NCBI GenBank assembly: GCA_002356455.1
Contig: AP017968.1
Location: 2,418,001 to 2,482,000, forward strand
Direction of reading: 5' to 3'
From: Fusobacterium varium
GTDB taxonomy: Bacteria > Fusobacteriota > Fusobacteriia > Fusobacteriales > Fusobacteriaceae
DNA: 64,000 bases
Shown here in pieces: positions 26,861 through 36,793 of this stretch. The notes under the pieces were generated by a model. That model searched no databases. It had not been told where the DNA came from and saw only the letters and a program-made list of their open reading frames with translations. Position 1 is the first letter of the stretch. Each line of letters starts with the position of its first letter. Both the position numbers and the translations under genes were made by a program.

Positions 26861-27787
26861 CTACTTATATTGTGATTTGATTCTAGGATCAACATAAGCA
26901 TACAATATATCTACCAATAGATTTACAACACTGAATGTTGCAGCTAGAAATATAACTGCTGCTAGAACTGTAGGAGTATCCTTTTGTCTTATAGCATCAA
27001 CCATAAGTCTTCCTACACCAGGCCAAGAATAAACTGATTCTGTAAGAACAGCTCCTCCTAAAAGACCACCAAATTGTAATCCAACTACTGTGATTATTGG
27101 GATTAGCGCATTTTTAAGAGCATGTTTATTGATTACAACTTTTTCTGCAACCCCTTTAGCTCTCGCAGTTCTGATATAATCCTGTCTTATAACTTCCAAC
27201 ATTGAAGAACGTGTCATTCTTGTTATGATAGCAGCGGATCCTACCCCTAAAGTAACTGATGGCAGTATCAAACTCTTGAGTCCATCAAATCCTCCAGAAG
27301 GTAATAAACCTAATTTAACAGAGAAAGTAAGTATAAGCATAAGTCCTAACCAGAATACTGGCATAGAAACTCCTAGTAATGCTAATATCATACTGAAACT
27401 GTCTAAGAATGAATATTGTCTTGTAGCTGAAATAATACCAACTGGTATACCTATACAAACCGAAATTATTATTCCAATAACAGCTAGTATAAGTGTATTT
27501 GGGAATCTAGAAAATATTTCTCCAAAAACCTCTCTTCCAGTAGTATAAGATCTTCCAAAGTCACCAACAACAGCTTTTCCCACATATCTAAAATATTGAA
27601 CTAAGAATGGATCATTAAGTCCCATTTCTTCTCTCAATTTCAAGATTGCCTCTTTAGGTGCATTTTCACCCAAAATTAACTGTGCTGGATCCCCAGGAGT
27701 TAATGACATGATAGTAAAAACTAAAAGCGATACTCCTAATAATACAGGAATAAGTAATAAAAGTCTTCTTAATACGTATTTGTGCAT
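26861..27787 (-). CDS. dppB: Dipeptide ABC transporter permease (DppB type)
   Basis: A 308-residue permease opening MHKYVLRRLLLLIPVLLGVS, with TPGDPAQLILG (about 30-40), the EAA loop RTARAKGVAEKVVINKHALKNALIPI and ESVYSWPGVGRLMVDAI, all characteristic of DppB/GsiC. Six membrane helices. The ribosome site is weak (ACTAAAAG). It follows dppA after a 175-base gap that contains a strong hairpin. Confidence 0.93.
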   Translation of the reverse strand: MHKYVLRRLLLLIPVLLGVSLLVFTIMSLTPGDPAQLILGENAPKEAILKLREEMGLNDPFLVQYFRYVGKAVVGDFGRSYTTGREVFGEIFSRFPNTLILAVIGIIISVCIGIPVGIISATRQYSFLDSFSMILALLGVSMPVFWLGLMLILTFSVKLGLLPSGGFDGLKSLILPSVTLGVGSAAIITRMTRSSMLEVIRQDYIRTARAKGVAEKVVINKHALKNALIPIITVVGLQFGGLLGGAVLTESVYSWPGVGRLMVDAIRQKDTPTVLAAVIFLAATFSVVNLLVDILYAYVDPRIKSQYK

Positions 27788-27882
27788 CTTTTAGTACGAC
27801 ACTCTAACTTTTTAAAGTGCTCTCTCCTTTCCTTTAAATTTTAATATATATTTTAATTTTTGTTACAAACCCTTTTATTTTA

Positions 27883-27924
27883 AAGGGCTGAATCTAAAAA
27901 GTATAAATTTTAGATGCAGCCCTT
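27883..27924 (-). terminator. Intercistronic hairpin between dppA and dppB
   Basis: A long stem: AAGGGCTG / CAGCCCTT extended by ATCTAAAA / TTTTAGAT across one A-G mismatch, with a short loop. The minus-strand flank is not a strong T tract, so it is more likely a partial terminator or an mRNA-stabilising/processing hairpin. It would keep the binding protein in excess over the permease subunits. Confidence 0.65.
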
Positions 27925-27962
27925 CTCTAAATATTTATTTTTTAAGTTAATTTCTTTTAAAA

Positions 27963-29498
27963 TTAATTTTGTTTAAATTTTGTACCATATAATCTATGGT
28001 GTCCTGCTGCTTTTAATTTAAAGTTATCTACATATTTTTGTAATCCAGCATTTTGAGCCTTATATGCTGTAATATATAAAGGAACCTCTTCTTGTACTAT
28101 AATTTGTACTTCATTATATAATGCTTTTCTTTCATCTTGATCATTTGAGTTTCTTGCTTTTGTTAACAATTCATCAACTTTAGGATTATCATAAAAAGCT
28201 CTGTTTCCAGCTCCACCGAAACAAGATGTATGAAGTAATGGATATAATCCATAGTCAGCATCTCCAGTTACACTTACCCATCCTAATATGAACATCTCAT
28301 GGTCTCCTCTAGAAGTACCATCTAAAAATGCTCCCCATTCAAGAGTTTCAACAGCAATATCTACTCCAATAGCTCTTAATTGATCTTGAACTATTATAGC
28401 TATATCTCTTCTGTCTGGATTTTCATTAATCCATATTTTTGATTTAAATCCATTTGGATATCCAGCTTCAGCTAATAGAGCTTTAGCTTTATCTATATCA
28501 ACAGACCAAGTTTTTGCCTCATCACTATGCCCAAATACTTTTGGTCCAATAAGTGAATTAGCTTTTGTAGCTGATCCTTTATATACTGTAGAGATAATAT
28601 CATCTACATTAATTGCTGATGCAATAGCCTGTCTTACTCTAACATCATTAAAAGGTGCTTTTTTTGTATTGAATCCAATGTAATCAATAGATAGAGATGG
28701 CTCTTCTAAGAATACTAGGTTTTTATCTTCTCTTATTCTTTCTTTATCCATTCCTTCAATATCATAAGCTATATCAATTTCCCCTGTTTCTAATCCTATT
28801 GTTCTATTAGTAGCTTCTGGTATTGCTCTGAATATAACATTTTTTATAGGAGTTTCTCCTAAGAAATAATCTGGATTAGCTTCAAGAATTATTCTATCTC
28901 CAGATGCCCATGATACAAATTTATATGGTCCTGTTCCTACTGGATTCTGTCCATAAGAATCTCCTGCAGCTTTAACAGCTTTTTCATTAAGTATTGCTGC
29001 TGTAGGATGGCATAAATGGCTTAATAAAGCTCCAAAAGGTTGTTTTGTTATTACTTTAATTGTGTTTTCATCTACTACTTCCACTTTATCCACAGTTCCT
29101 ATAATGTGAGATACTTGTGGAGAACTCTTCATTCTGTCTAAAGAAAATTTAACATCTGCTGCTGTCAAAGGTTCACCATTGTGAAATTTTACTCCTTTTC
29201 TCAAATGGAATACAGTTGTTACATCATCTGGTTGTTCCCAAGATTCAGCAAGACTTGGTATAATATTCATATTTTCATCTTGTTCAACTAATCTATCATA
29301 TATTTGAACTGTTACTTTTGATGACGGTGCATCATTTGTTGCATGTGGATCCAAAGATTTTGCATCTGCTCCATTAGCTACTACCAAAGTATCTTTTGTT
29401 GTTGTTTTTGCTCCTGCTGTTTCTTTACTTCCACCACAAGAGATAAATAAGAATATTGATAGAAGTGCTAAGACCAATAGATGTAATTTCTTTTTCAT
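27963..29498 (-). CDS. dppA: Peptide-binding lipoprotein (SBP family 5)
   Basis: About 511 residues. A lipoprotein signal peptide begins MKKKLHLLVLALLS and ends FISCGG (lipidated Cys). The mature SBP_bac_5 fold shows SLAESWEQPD, a VKFHNGEPLTAADVKFSLDR-like stretch and NPVGTGPYKF, all hallmark segments. In-frame ATG 9 bases upstream is too near GGGAGGA, so the second ATG is preferred. It delivers peptides to DppBCDF and is anchored to a membrane facing the periplasm. Confidence 0.93.
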   Translation of the reverse strand: MKKKLHLLVLALLSIFLFISCGGSKETAGAKTTTKDTLVVANGADAKSLDPHATNDAPSSKVTVQIYDRLVEQDENMNIIPSLAESWEQPDDVTTVFHLRKGVKFHNGEPLTAADVKFSLDRMKSSPQVSHIIGTVDKVEVVDENTIKVITKQPFGALLSHLCHPTAAILNEKAVKAAGDSYGQNPVGTGPYKFVSWASGDRIILEANPDYFLGETPIKNVIFRAIPEATNRTIGLETGEIDIAYDIEGMDKERIREDKNLVFLEEPSLSIDYIGFNTKKAPFNDVRVRQAIASAINVDDIISTVYKGSATKANSLIGPKVFGHSDEAKTWSVDIDKAKALLAEAGYPNGFKSKIWINENPDRRDIAIIVQDQLRAIGVDIAVETLEWGAFLDGTSRGDHEMFILGWVSVTGDADYGLYPLLHTSCFGGAGNRAFYDNPKVDELLTKARNSNDQDERKALYNEVQIIVQEEVPLYITAYKAQNAGLQKYVDNFKLKAAGHHRLYGTKFKQN

Positions 29499-29507
29499 AA
29501 ATAACAT

Positions 29508-29878
29508 TCCTCCCTAAAACTATTTTTTTATTTCGCTTCATTTTTGAAAATTTTTTATTATTTTCTCTAAAATGAAAACTTTTTTTGAGTGTACATAATT
29601 GAAATAATTGTTTTTGTTATAACACTCTTTCTATAATAAGGATACAACATTTTTAAAATAAGTAAAGAAATATTTTTTTCTATCACTCTTAAACATTATC
29701 TTTTTCAAATATAATTATAGAAAGAATGTACTATTTATTGGGCTTTAAGTCAAATTTATAAAATTTATATAGCAAATATAAATTTTATATATGATAAAAT
29801 ATTGTATTATTATTTGAACATAATTCCTATTTATTCAGTATTAAAATTAATTTTTTTTAATAATTCATAAAATTGAGT
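29508..29878. other. Intergenic region upstream of dppA
   Basis: A 371-base AT-rich gap with no gene seen. On the minus strand TTGACT (29753-29748) and TACATT (29730-29725) with 17-base spacing could be the dppA promoter, which would give a leader of about 220 bases. A TATAAT (29719-29714) lies nearby. No riboswitch or regulator site was recognised. Confidence 0.4.
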
Positions 29879-30958
29879 CTATTTTTTTGAGTAAATTTTT
29901 GAAGCCACATAGGCTGTTATTGGTACTGCAACCAAAATCCCTATACTTCCACAAAAGGCTCTTAATATTTCTACAACTATTGATTCAAAATTCAATATTC
30001 TTATAAGAGGATATTGGCTTTTTTGTAAATATATAAAAATAGTAGTCATTAAGCTGCTTCCTATATAGGCAAGAATAAGTGTGTTAATCATTGTTCCTAT
30101 TATGTCACTTCCTATTCTCATTCCTGATAAGAAAAGCTCTTTTCTATGTATATCCTGATTTTTTTCTTTTATTTCATTTAATGCTGAAGATATGGACATG
30201 GCTACATCCATTACTGCTCCCATACTTCCCAAAATAACACCTGCAGATATTACCTCTTTTATTTTTATGTTCTGCAACATTGAAGCATAATTTAAAGCTT
30301 CAGTTGTAACATATCCAGTCAGTCTCATTGAATTCACAAATATAAAAGACAATACTCCAGCTACCAAAACTCCACCTATTGCTCCTAATATAGCTATTAT
30401 TCCTTTACTATTAAATCCTGTCATAAGATATATAGTTACAGTGGAAGCAAAAAGTGCTGTTATGACTGATAATAATATAGGCGAATACCCAACTATGATT
30501 CCTGGAATAAAAACTTTATATATAAATATTACTACAAGCAAAAGAGCTATCATAGCTTTAAAGCCTTTAAATTTAGAAAATGCCAGTGTTGTAATTATAA
30601 AAAGTGCTCCTAAATAAAGAATATCATTTCTTTTATCTTTATCAGCTACATAATATTTTTCATTTCCTTCTTCATCAATGTCATGATAAAGAACTACATT
30701 ATCCCCTTCTTTTACATTTATATTAAAAGCTTCTTCTCTATAAATAGGAAATTCTACAAGTATCTTATCCCCTTTTCTATCTCCTTCCATTATCTTCACA
30801 TCATAAAGAAGTATTTCTTTCAATTCTTCAATCTCTTCCTCTGGTGAAAGACAATCTTCCAGTTTTAGTATTTTACCTTTTATGTATTCTTCTTGAGAAT
30901 ATATTGTTATAGAAAATAATGAATATATCATCAATGTCAGCAATAAAAATTTTTTCAT
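29879..30958 (-). CDS. YibE/F family membrane protein
   Basis: A 359-residue protein. Residues 1-21 are a signal peptide or first helix, 22-115 an extracytoplasmic beta-rich domain with RKGDKILVEFP and EGDNVVLYHD, and 120-359 about seven membrane helices including GSMGAVMDVAMSISSALNEI (near 247-266), the YibE_F hallmark. Its function is not established. The ATG has GGAGAGG before it; single gene upstream of rpsO's terminator on the same strand. Confidence 0.87.
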   Translation of the reverse strand: MKKFLLLTLMIYSLFSITIYSQEEYIKGKILKLEDCLSPEEEIEELKEILLYDVKIMEGDRKGDKILVEFPIYREEAFNINVKEGDNVVLYHDIDEEGNEKYYVADKDKRNDILYLGALFIITTLAFSKFKGFKAMIALLLVVIFIYKVFIPGIIVGYSPILLSVITALFASTVTIYLMTGFNSKGIIAILGAIGGVLVAGVLSFIFVNSMRLTGYVTTEALNYASMLQNIKIKEVISAGVILGSMGAVMDVAMSISSALNEIKEKNQDIHRKELFLSGMRIGSDIIGTMINTLILAYIGSSLMTTIFIYLQKSQYPLIRILNFESIVVEILRAFCGSIGILVAVPITAYVASKIYSKK

Positions 30959-31043
30959 AATCCTCTCCTGTTATTGTTTATCCCCACACTTAGTAGAATA
31001 CTTTAATTTCACACAAAATTCAACTTTTATTTTATAAAAGTTA

Positions 31044-31069
31044 TAAAAAAAACGAGGAAATATCCTCGT
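31044..31069 (-). terminator. Terminator of rpsO
   Basis: A stem ACGAGGA / TCCTCGT with an A run on the plus strand (T run on the minus), 12 bases after rpsO. Confidence 0.88.
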
Positions 31070-31080
31070 CCTTTATTTGA

Positions 31081-31344
31081 TTATTTTCTGATTCCTAATC
31101 TAGCGATTAAGTTTCTGTATCCTTCAAGATCTTTCTTAGTTAGGTAAGCTAGTAATCTCTTTCTTTGTCCTACCATTTTTAATAATCCTAATCTTGAATG
31201 GAAATCTTTTTTGTGAACTCTTAAGTGATCTGTTAGGTGATTGATCTTTTCAGTAAGAAGTGCAATTTGTACTTCAGTTGATCCTGTATCTCCTTCAAAT
31301 TTTCCAAACTCTTTAACTATTTCTGCTTTACTTCTCATAGCCAT
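31081..31344 (-). CDS. rpsO: 30S ribosomal protein S15
   Basis: An 87-residue S15 of full length, with the conserved segments [31 protein letters not shown] and KRLLAYL near the C-terminus. It binds the 16S rRNA central domain early in 30S assembly. AGGAGG precedes the ATG. A single gene with its own promoter and terminator; the ~80-base leader is where S15 autoregulation occurs in other bacteria. Confidence 0.98.
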   Translation of the reverse strand: MAMRSKAEIVKEFGKFEGDTGSTEVQIALLTEKINHLTDHLRVHKKDFHSRLGLLKMVGQRKRLLAYLTKKDLEGYRNLIARLGIRK

Positions 31345-31427
31345 TTTATGTTTCCTCCTAAATTATATATTATTTGAGCCAAGTAATACGGGGCTAATCG
31401 TAAAACTGAGCACAAATTTACTAAATA

Positions 31428-31456
31428 ATCATATCATATTATCTATAAATTGTAAA
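31428..31456 (-). promoter_or_regulatory. Sigma-70-type promoter of rpsO
   Basis: On the minus strand TTTACA (31456-31451) and TATGAT (31433-31428) are 17 bases apart, about 85 bases before the rpsO ATG. Confidence 0.65.
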
Positions 31457-31464
31457 TATTTTTA

Positions 31465-33732
31465 TTAATCTTTGTTAAATTTTTCTTCTTCTGTTTCTTC
31501 TAATTTATCCAAAACTCTCACAGCATCATCTTCTTTAATTTTTTCAGCTATATCTTCTTTCTCTTTTTCCTCTACAACCTCATCAGCTTTTATTTCTTCA
31601 GCCTCTTTTTTAGTTGCAGCTAACTCAGCAAGAGTTTTTCCTTTCATAATAGCTTCAAATTCCTCTCTTACTAAAGTTTCTTTTTCAAGAAGCGCTTTAG
31701 CTACATTATCTAAATGCTGATAATTTTGCTTAATCATATCTAAAGTTTCAGCATAAGCTGTGCTGATTATTCCTCTTATCTCATCATCGACTTCTTTTCC
31801 AGTAGTATCACTATAATATTTTTGCTGGAATAAATCTCCTTCTTTTGTATTATCAAGGAGCATTGGTCCAAATTTACTTGTCATACCAAATCTTGTAACT
31901 ATTGCATGAGCTATTGCTGTAGCTCTTTCTATATCATTACTAGCTCCAGTAGTTATATCATTAAATACTATTTGTTCGGCTGCTCTTCCTCCAAATAAAA
32001 CTCTTATATCATCAAAAAATTCACTTTTGAATTTATAGCTTCTCTCTTCCTCTGGTAAAGCCATTGTAAATCCTCCGGCCATTCCTCTAGGTACAATTGT
32101 AATCTTATGCACTGGATCTGTATTAGGCAGAAGATAATGCATTAAAGCATGTCCAGCTTCATGATAAGCTGTTATTAATCTTTCTTTTTCTATCACAACT
32201 TTAGATTTTCTTTCTGGTCCTATACTTACTTTTTCAGAAGCTTCTTCAAGATCATCCATAGTTATTTCTTCTCTTCCTTCTCTTGCTGCAAGAATTGCAG
32301 CTTCATTTAACAAATTAGCTAAATCTGCTCCTACAAACCCTGGTGTTTTCTTAGCTATTATAGACAAATCCACATCTTTAGCAATTTTTTTACCTCTAAT
32401 ATGAACTTTTAATATCTCTTCTCTTCCTTTGATATCAGGATTATCAACTATTACCTGCCTGTCAAATCTTCCTGGTCTCATTAATGCTTTATCCAAAATT
32501 TCTGGTCTATTAGTTGCAGCAAGGACTATGATAGTTTCGTCTGTTCCAAACCCATCCATTTCTACTAGAAGCTGGTTAAGAGTTTGTTCTCTTTCATCAT
32601 TTCCTCCACCTTGTCCAGAACCTCTTTTTCTACCTACAGCGTCTATTTCATCTATAAATATTATGCATGGAGCACTTTTTCTAGCTTTATTAAATAAATC
32701 CCTTACTCTTGAAGCTCCTACCCCTACAAACATTTCTACAAATTCTGATCCAGACATACTGAAAAAAGGTACCTTAGCTTCTCCAGCTACTGCTTTAGCA
32801 AGAAGTGTCTTACCAGTTCCTGGCCCTCCTAATAACAATACTCCTTTAGGAATTCTTGCTCCTATTTTTTTAAATGTTTCTGGTTCTTTAAGAAATTTTA
32901 CAACTTCTTCAAGTTCTACTTTTGCTTCTGCTATACCTGCAACATCATCAAATGTTACTTTAGATATTTCTTCACCATTATCTTTAGCTTTAGATTTTCC
33001 CATATTAAAGATTTGTGGTCCTCCACCGCTTCCTTTATTCATTCTGTTAAGCATGAATATCCATACTCCAATTAATAGAAGCATTGGGAACCAAGAAGCA
33101 AGCATATTTAATAAGAATGGTAATTCTTGAGGCGGAAGTGATTTTATAGAAGCATTATTTTCTTCTATTGTTTTAACTAAAACAGGATCATCTCCTAATC
33201 TGTCAGTTATCATTCTTGCTTTATATGATTTTACTTCTTTCTTTTCATCTTCTGGTGAATATCCATATACATATCCTTCTTTTTCATTGACTTTAACTAT
33301 TTCTTTATTTCTTACATGACTTATAAATTCACTATATCCAATTTCATTGCTTGGAGTTTTAGCATTAGTCGATAATAAAGCTGGAGCAGAAGCTATTAAT
33401 GTCACTATGAAAAGCAACATTACAAAACCTTTAAAATTGAATTTTCCTCCAAGACTTTTTAGTTTATTGTTACGTTCTTCCTCTTTATTATTGTTTTGAT
33501 TTAGTCCATCTCTTAATTTTGACTTTAGTTCTTCTTTTCTTTCTTTTATCTCATCATGTATTTTTTCTTTTTCTTCATTTTTCTTTTCTTCATCTTCTTG
33601 AGGTTTTTTATTATCAGGCTCTTGAAAAGTTTTCTTTTCATTTTCTTGAGGTTTTTCTTTCTTTTCAGAATCTTTTACCTCTTCTTCCTCTATATAAAAC
33701 ACTTTTTCTTCTATAAAATCTTCTCTGTTCAA
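31465..33732 (-). CDS. ftsH: ATP-dependent zinc metalloprotease FtsH with long acidic/basic N-terminal extension
   Basis: A 755-residue membrane AAA+ protease. Residues 1-98 are an unusual, low-complexity Glu/Lys-rich cytosolic extension; TM1 is about 100-120 and TM2 about 208-228. Walker A reads GGPGTGKT (usually GPPGTGKT), followed by the pore loop [11 protein letters not shown], Walker [12 protein letters not shown], the SRH and the zinc site HEAGH (near 523). It degrades membrane and short-lived cytosolic proteins. The start is TTG (33732), overlapping the tilS stop in TTGA, with GGAGG 8 bases upstream, which points to translational coupling. Last gene of the mltG-radical SAM-tilS-ftsH operon. 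Confidence 0.94.
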   Translation of the reverse strand: MNREDFIEEKVFYIEEEEVKDSEKKEKPQENEKKTFQEPDNKKPQEDEEKKNEEKEKIHDEIKERKEELKSKLRDGLNQNNNKEEERNNKLKSLGGKFNFKGFVMLLFIVTLIASAPALLSTNAKTPSNEIGYSEFISHVRNKEIVKVNEKEGYVYGYSPEDEKKEVKSYKARMITDRLGDDPVLVKTIEENNASIKSLPPQELPFLLNMLASWFPMLLLIGVWIFMLNRMNKGSGGGPQIFNMGKSKAKDNGEEISKVTFDDVAGIAEAKVELEEVVKFLKEPETFKKIGARIPKGVLLLGGPGTGKTLLAKAVAGEAKVPFFSMSGSEFVEMFVGVGASRVRDLFNKARKSAPCIIFIDEIDAVGRKRGSGQGGGNDEREQTLNQLLVEMDGFGTDETIIVLAATNRPEILDKALMRPGRFDRQVIVDNPDIKGREEILKVHIRGKKIAKDVDLSIIAKKTPGFVGADLANLLNEAAILAAREGREEITMDDLEEASEKVSIGPERKSKVVIEKERLITAYHEAGHALMHYLLPNTDPVHKITIVPRGMAGGFTMALPEEERSYKFKSEFFDDIRVLFGGRAAEQIVFNDITTGASNDIERATAIAHAIVTRFGMTSKFGPMLLDNTKEGDLFQQKYYSDTTGKEVDDEIRGIISTAYAETLDMIKQNYQHLDNVAKALLEKETLVREEFEAIMKGKTLAELAATKKEAEEIKADEVVEEKEKEDIAEKIKEDDAVRVLDKLEETEEEKFNKD

Positions 33733-35063
33733 CTACTGATCCTCCTTATATTCAATTTTACACAGCTTTCATAATCAGAATTTTTATATTTTTCATTTCC
33801 TTTTATTCCTGCAATCCATACTATTTCCCCATTATATACTACTAAAGGAATAGTATCTCTTTTTTCTTTTGGAATTTTTTCATTTATAAGGATATCTTTT
33901 ACTTTTTTTTCTGATATCATTCCTATCGGAATCATCCTGTCTCCATCTTGCCTACTTCTAATTTTAAGTTTATCTCCTGTTTTTAAGTTAGTATAAAAGT
34001 TCTGACTATCATATAATATTTTATCAGTAATAGATGCCTCTATTACATATTCTCCAAATATTACATATCCTGGCACTTCTAATTCAATCTCTTTTATACA
34101 TTGATTTTCTCTTTTAGTGTTCTCTTCTATTGTAAGGAAATCATAATCTTTTTTTAGAATAAATTCCCCATTTAAAGAAATATCTTTACTACCTCCTTTA
34201 TATAAAATATCCTCTATCAGTTGGATTTTATTTCGCGATACTTCTATTCCATAGCTGTACAGATATTGTATCAATACCTTACTGAGAAGATATTTATCTA
34301 ACTGTTTTAATTTTTCTATACTTAATTTATTATTAAACATATATTCTTCAAATTTTACTTCTAAGACTTTATTTACTTCTCTTATTTCCTCAATCAAAGA
34401 ATAAAGCTTATCTTTAAATTTAGGATTATATCTCTTTTCTATAAATGGAATAAGATCCAGCCTTATACTATTTCTAGTAAATTCATTTTCAAAATTTGTT
34501 TCATCTATTCTATAAGAAATATTGTTATCACTCAAATATTTAATAATATCACTTTTGTAAATTTCAGATATTGGTCTTATATACATATCTCTTTTAGCAA
34601 CGATTCCTTCAAGACCTTCAAGACCTGTTCCTCTTGTTAATCTGAACATAAATGTTTCCAATTGGTCATCTTTGTTATGAGCTAAAGCAATCTTAGTTGC
34701 TTCTGTTTTTCTTGATACTTCTTTAAATAAGTCATATCTTGCTTTTCTTCCAGCTTCTTCTAAGGTAAGTCCCAACTCTTTTCCTAATACTGTTATATTT
34801 ATTTTTCTGCTAAAAACTTGTAATCCTTTTTTCTTTCCATATTCTATTGAAAATTTCTCATCACCATCAGAGTTTTCTCCCCTTAATAAATGATTAATAT
34901 GTACAAGCACTATATCAAAATTTATGCTTTCTTTAAGTTTCAGCAGCATTTCAACTAAAAAAACTGAATCAGGGCCTCCTGAAAAACCAACTACTACTTT
35001 ATCATTTTTTTCTATTAGATTATCTTTCCTATTTTTTTCTAGGATTTCCCTGTATAAATTCAT
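33729..35063 (-). CDS. tilS: tRNA(Ile)-lysidine synthetase
   Basis: A 444-residue protein with PP-loop motif VVGFSGGPDSVFL (about 23-35), ALAHNKDDQLETFMFRLTRGTGLEGL and RNSIRLDLIPFIE, typical of TilS, and a C-terminal TilS substrate-binding domain with RSRQDGDRMIPIG and KVKDILINEKIPKEKRD. It converts C34 of tRNA-Ile(CAU) to lysidine, which is essential for AUA decoding; this matters in AT-rich genomes. The tilS-ftsH order is common in bacteria. GGAG precedes the ATG. Confidence 0.95.
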   Translation of the reverse strand: MNLYREILEKNRKDNLIEKNDKVVVGFSGGPDSVFLVEMLLKLKESINFDIVLVHINHLLRGENSDGDEKFSIEYGKKKGLQVFSRKINITVLGKELGLTLEEAGRKARYDLFKEVSRKTEATKIALAHNKDDQLETFMFRLTRGTGLEGLEGIVAKRDMYIRPISEIYKSDIIKYLSDNNISYRIDETNFENEFTRNSIRLDLIPFIEKRYNPKFKDKLYSLIEEIREVNKVLEVKFEEYMFNNKLSIEKLKQLDKYLLSKVLIQYLYSYGIEVSRNKIQLIEDILYKGGSKDISLNGEFILKKDYDFLTIEENTKRENQCIKEIELEVPGYVIFGEYVIEASITDKILYDSQNFYTNLKTGDKLKIRSRQDGDRMIPIGMISEKKVKDILINEKIPKEKRDTIPLVVYNGEIVWIAGIKGNEKYKNSDYESCVKLNIRRISS

Positions 35064-35128
35064 AAATTCTCCATTTCATTTTCATAAAATTATAACATAT
35101 CTTACTATTTTTTTGCAAAACTATTTAA

Positions 35129-36793
35129 CTATATTTTATTATTTTTTATTATTTCATACTCTTTTGTTTTATAATTGAAGAATATGTTTATTTCTTCTTT
35201 ATTTCCAGAAAATATATCAAATCTAAAAAATTCAAGTTCACTATTTTTATGCCCTTCCCTTACACTTTTAAAACCTTTCTCTTTTATTATACTGTTGTGA
35301 AGCTCTGAATCCTTTCTGCTAATTAACCATTCTGGATAAAATCCTGGTTTTCCTAACATTATAAAATCAAACTTTAAATATTCTTCAAACATTTCAACAT
35401 CTTCAAATTGTTTTTCTCGATAGAAATCATGCAATATATTAAAAAGAGCTGTTTCTTTATGACTTATTTTCAAATATCCTTTCTTATCATAATATTCTGC
35501 TATTTCCTCATAAAAACCAAAAGAATTCTCATAATGATTTTTTATTATATAATCTGTACTCATAGAAAATTTTTCTGAATTATAATAATAATCCAGAATT
35601 TTTTCAAGATTTTTGAGCTTTATTATTTCTGTAAAAGATAGAAATTTATTTGAGAAAATTTCATATGGCGGTTTAGAAAAATATTTATATTCATATTTTT
35701 CAATTTCATTGTACATTTGAGTTCCCTTTAATAGTTTTAAAAACCCAAGCTGTATCATCTCAGGTTTTAAATCATGAACATATTCAAAAGATTTTTTAAA
35801 TATTTCATATGTTTCATAGGGCAGTCCTGCAATAAGGTCAAGATGAAGATGAATATTTTTATTTATTCTTCTTACATTGTGAGCCAGTTTATTCAATACA
35901 TTATTCCTGTTTATACTTTTCATAGTATCTGGATTTACAGTCTGTACTCCTATTTCAAACTGAAAATATCCACTGGGTACTATTTCAAGAAAATCTAATG
36001 TTTCATCGTCAAAAATATTTGCATTTATTTCAAAATGAAATGTTATTCCTTCTCTATAATTTTCTAAAAGAAATCCCCATATCTCCATATATCTTTCTTT
36101 CTTTAAATTAAATGTTCTGTCTACAAATTTTAAGAGTCTTATTGGAGAATCTAAAAATATTTTTAAATCCTCTTTTACTCTACCTAATGAATAGTATCTC
36201 ACAGTTTTATCAATTGATGACATACAATATGAACAATTAAAAGGGCATCCTCTTGAACTTTCATAATAAAATATTTTAGTTTTTTCCTGTAATTCCTCTC
36301 TTTCATATGGAAATGGAATTACATCTAAGTCTTCTATTATTTTTTCTGAGCCATTAAAATATACCTCTCCATCTTTTCTATAAACAAGTCCCATTACTTT
36401 GTCGTTCTCATTGGCTAAAAAGTTTAAAAAAACTTTTTCCCCTTCTCCAACAAGTATATTGTCTATCTCTGGATTTTCTTCCATTACCTTCTCCCAGCCA
36501 AAAGACACCTCAGGACCTCCAAGTATAATTTTTACAGCAGGAAGCACTTTTTTTATTTCCTTTACTATTTCAAATACATATTCTTTATTCCAGATATATG
36601 TTGAAAATATTATTTTATCTGGGTTTAATTCAAATATATCCTTTATTATATTTAAAAGCTGATTGTTGATATTTGTTTCATAAATATCTACCTTTACATC
36701 ACTGTTTGTTTCTGCATATTTTTTAAGATATCTTACTGCCAGATTCAAATGTACATATTGACTATTTATGGCAGCTAAAACTATTTTACTCAC
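35129..36793 (-). CDS. B12-binding-domain radical SAM protein (DUF4080 family)
   Basis: A 554-residue protein with an N-terminal cobalamin-binding-like Rossmann domain (IILGGPEVSFGWE near 90-102, VGEGEKVF near 115), the radical SAM core ESSRGCPFNCSYCMSS (CxxxCxxC near 186-193) and a C-terminal DUF4080 domain. Its substrate is unknown. The start is GTG, sharing its first base with the mltG stop (TAGTG), and AAGGAG lies 8 bases upstream. Located inside the mltG-tilS-ftsH operon. Confidence 0.87.
   Translation of the reverse strand: MSKIVLAAINSQYVHLNLAVRYLKKYAETNSDVKVDIYETNINNQLLNIIKDIFELNPDKIIFSTYIWNKEYVFEIVKEIKKVLPAVKIILGGPEVSFGWEKVMEENPEIDNILVGEGEKVFLNFLANENDKVMGLVYRKDGEVYFNGSEKIIEDLDVIPFPYEREELQEKTKIFYYESSRGCPFNCSYCMSSIDKTVRYYSLGRVKEDLKIFLDSPIRLLKFVDRTFNLKKERYMEIWGFLLENYREGITFHFEINANIFDDETLDFLEIVPSGYFQFEIGVQTVNPDTMKSINRNNVLNKLAHNVRRINKNIHLHLDLIAGLPYETYEIFKKSFEYVHDLKPEMIQLGFLKLLKGTQMYNEIEKYEYKYFSKPPYEIFSNKFLSFTEIIKLKNLEKILDYYYNSEKFSMSTDYIIKNHYENSFGFYEEIAEYYDKKGYLKISHKETALFNILHDFYREKQFEDVEMFEEYLKFDFIMLGKPGFYPEWLISRKDSELHNSIIKEKGFKSVREGHKNSELEFFRFDIFSGNKEEINIFFNYKTKEYEIIKNNKI

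Noticed and set aside
32429-33130. A 233-codon open frame on the plus strand opposite ftsH
   Set aside because: It lies wholly inside the ftsH coding region, has no ribosome site and its composition mirrors the opposite strand.
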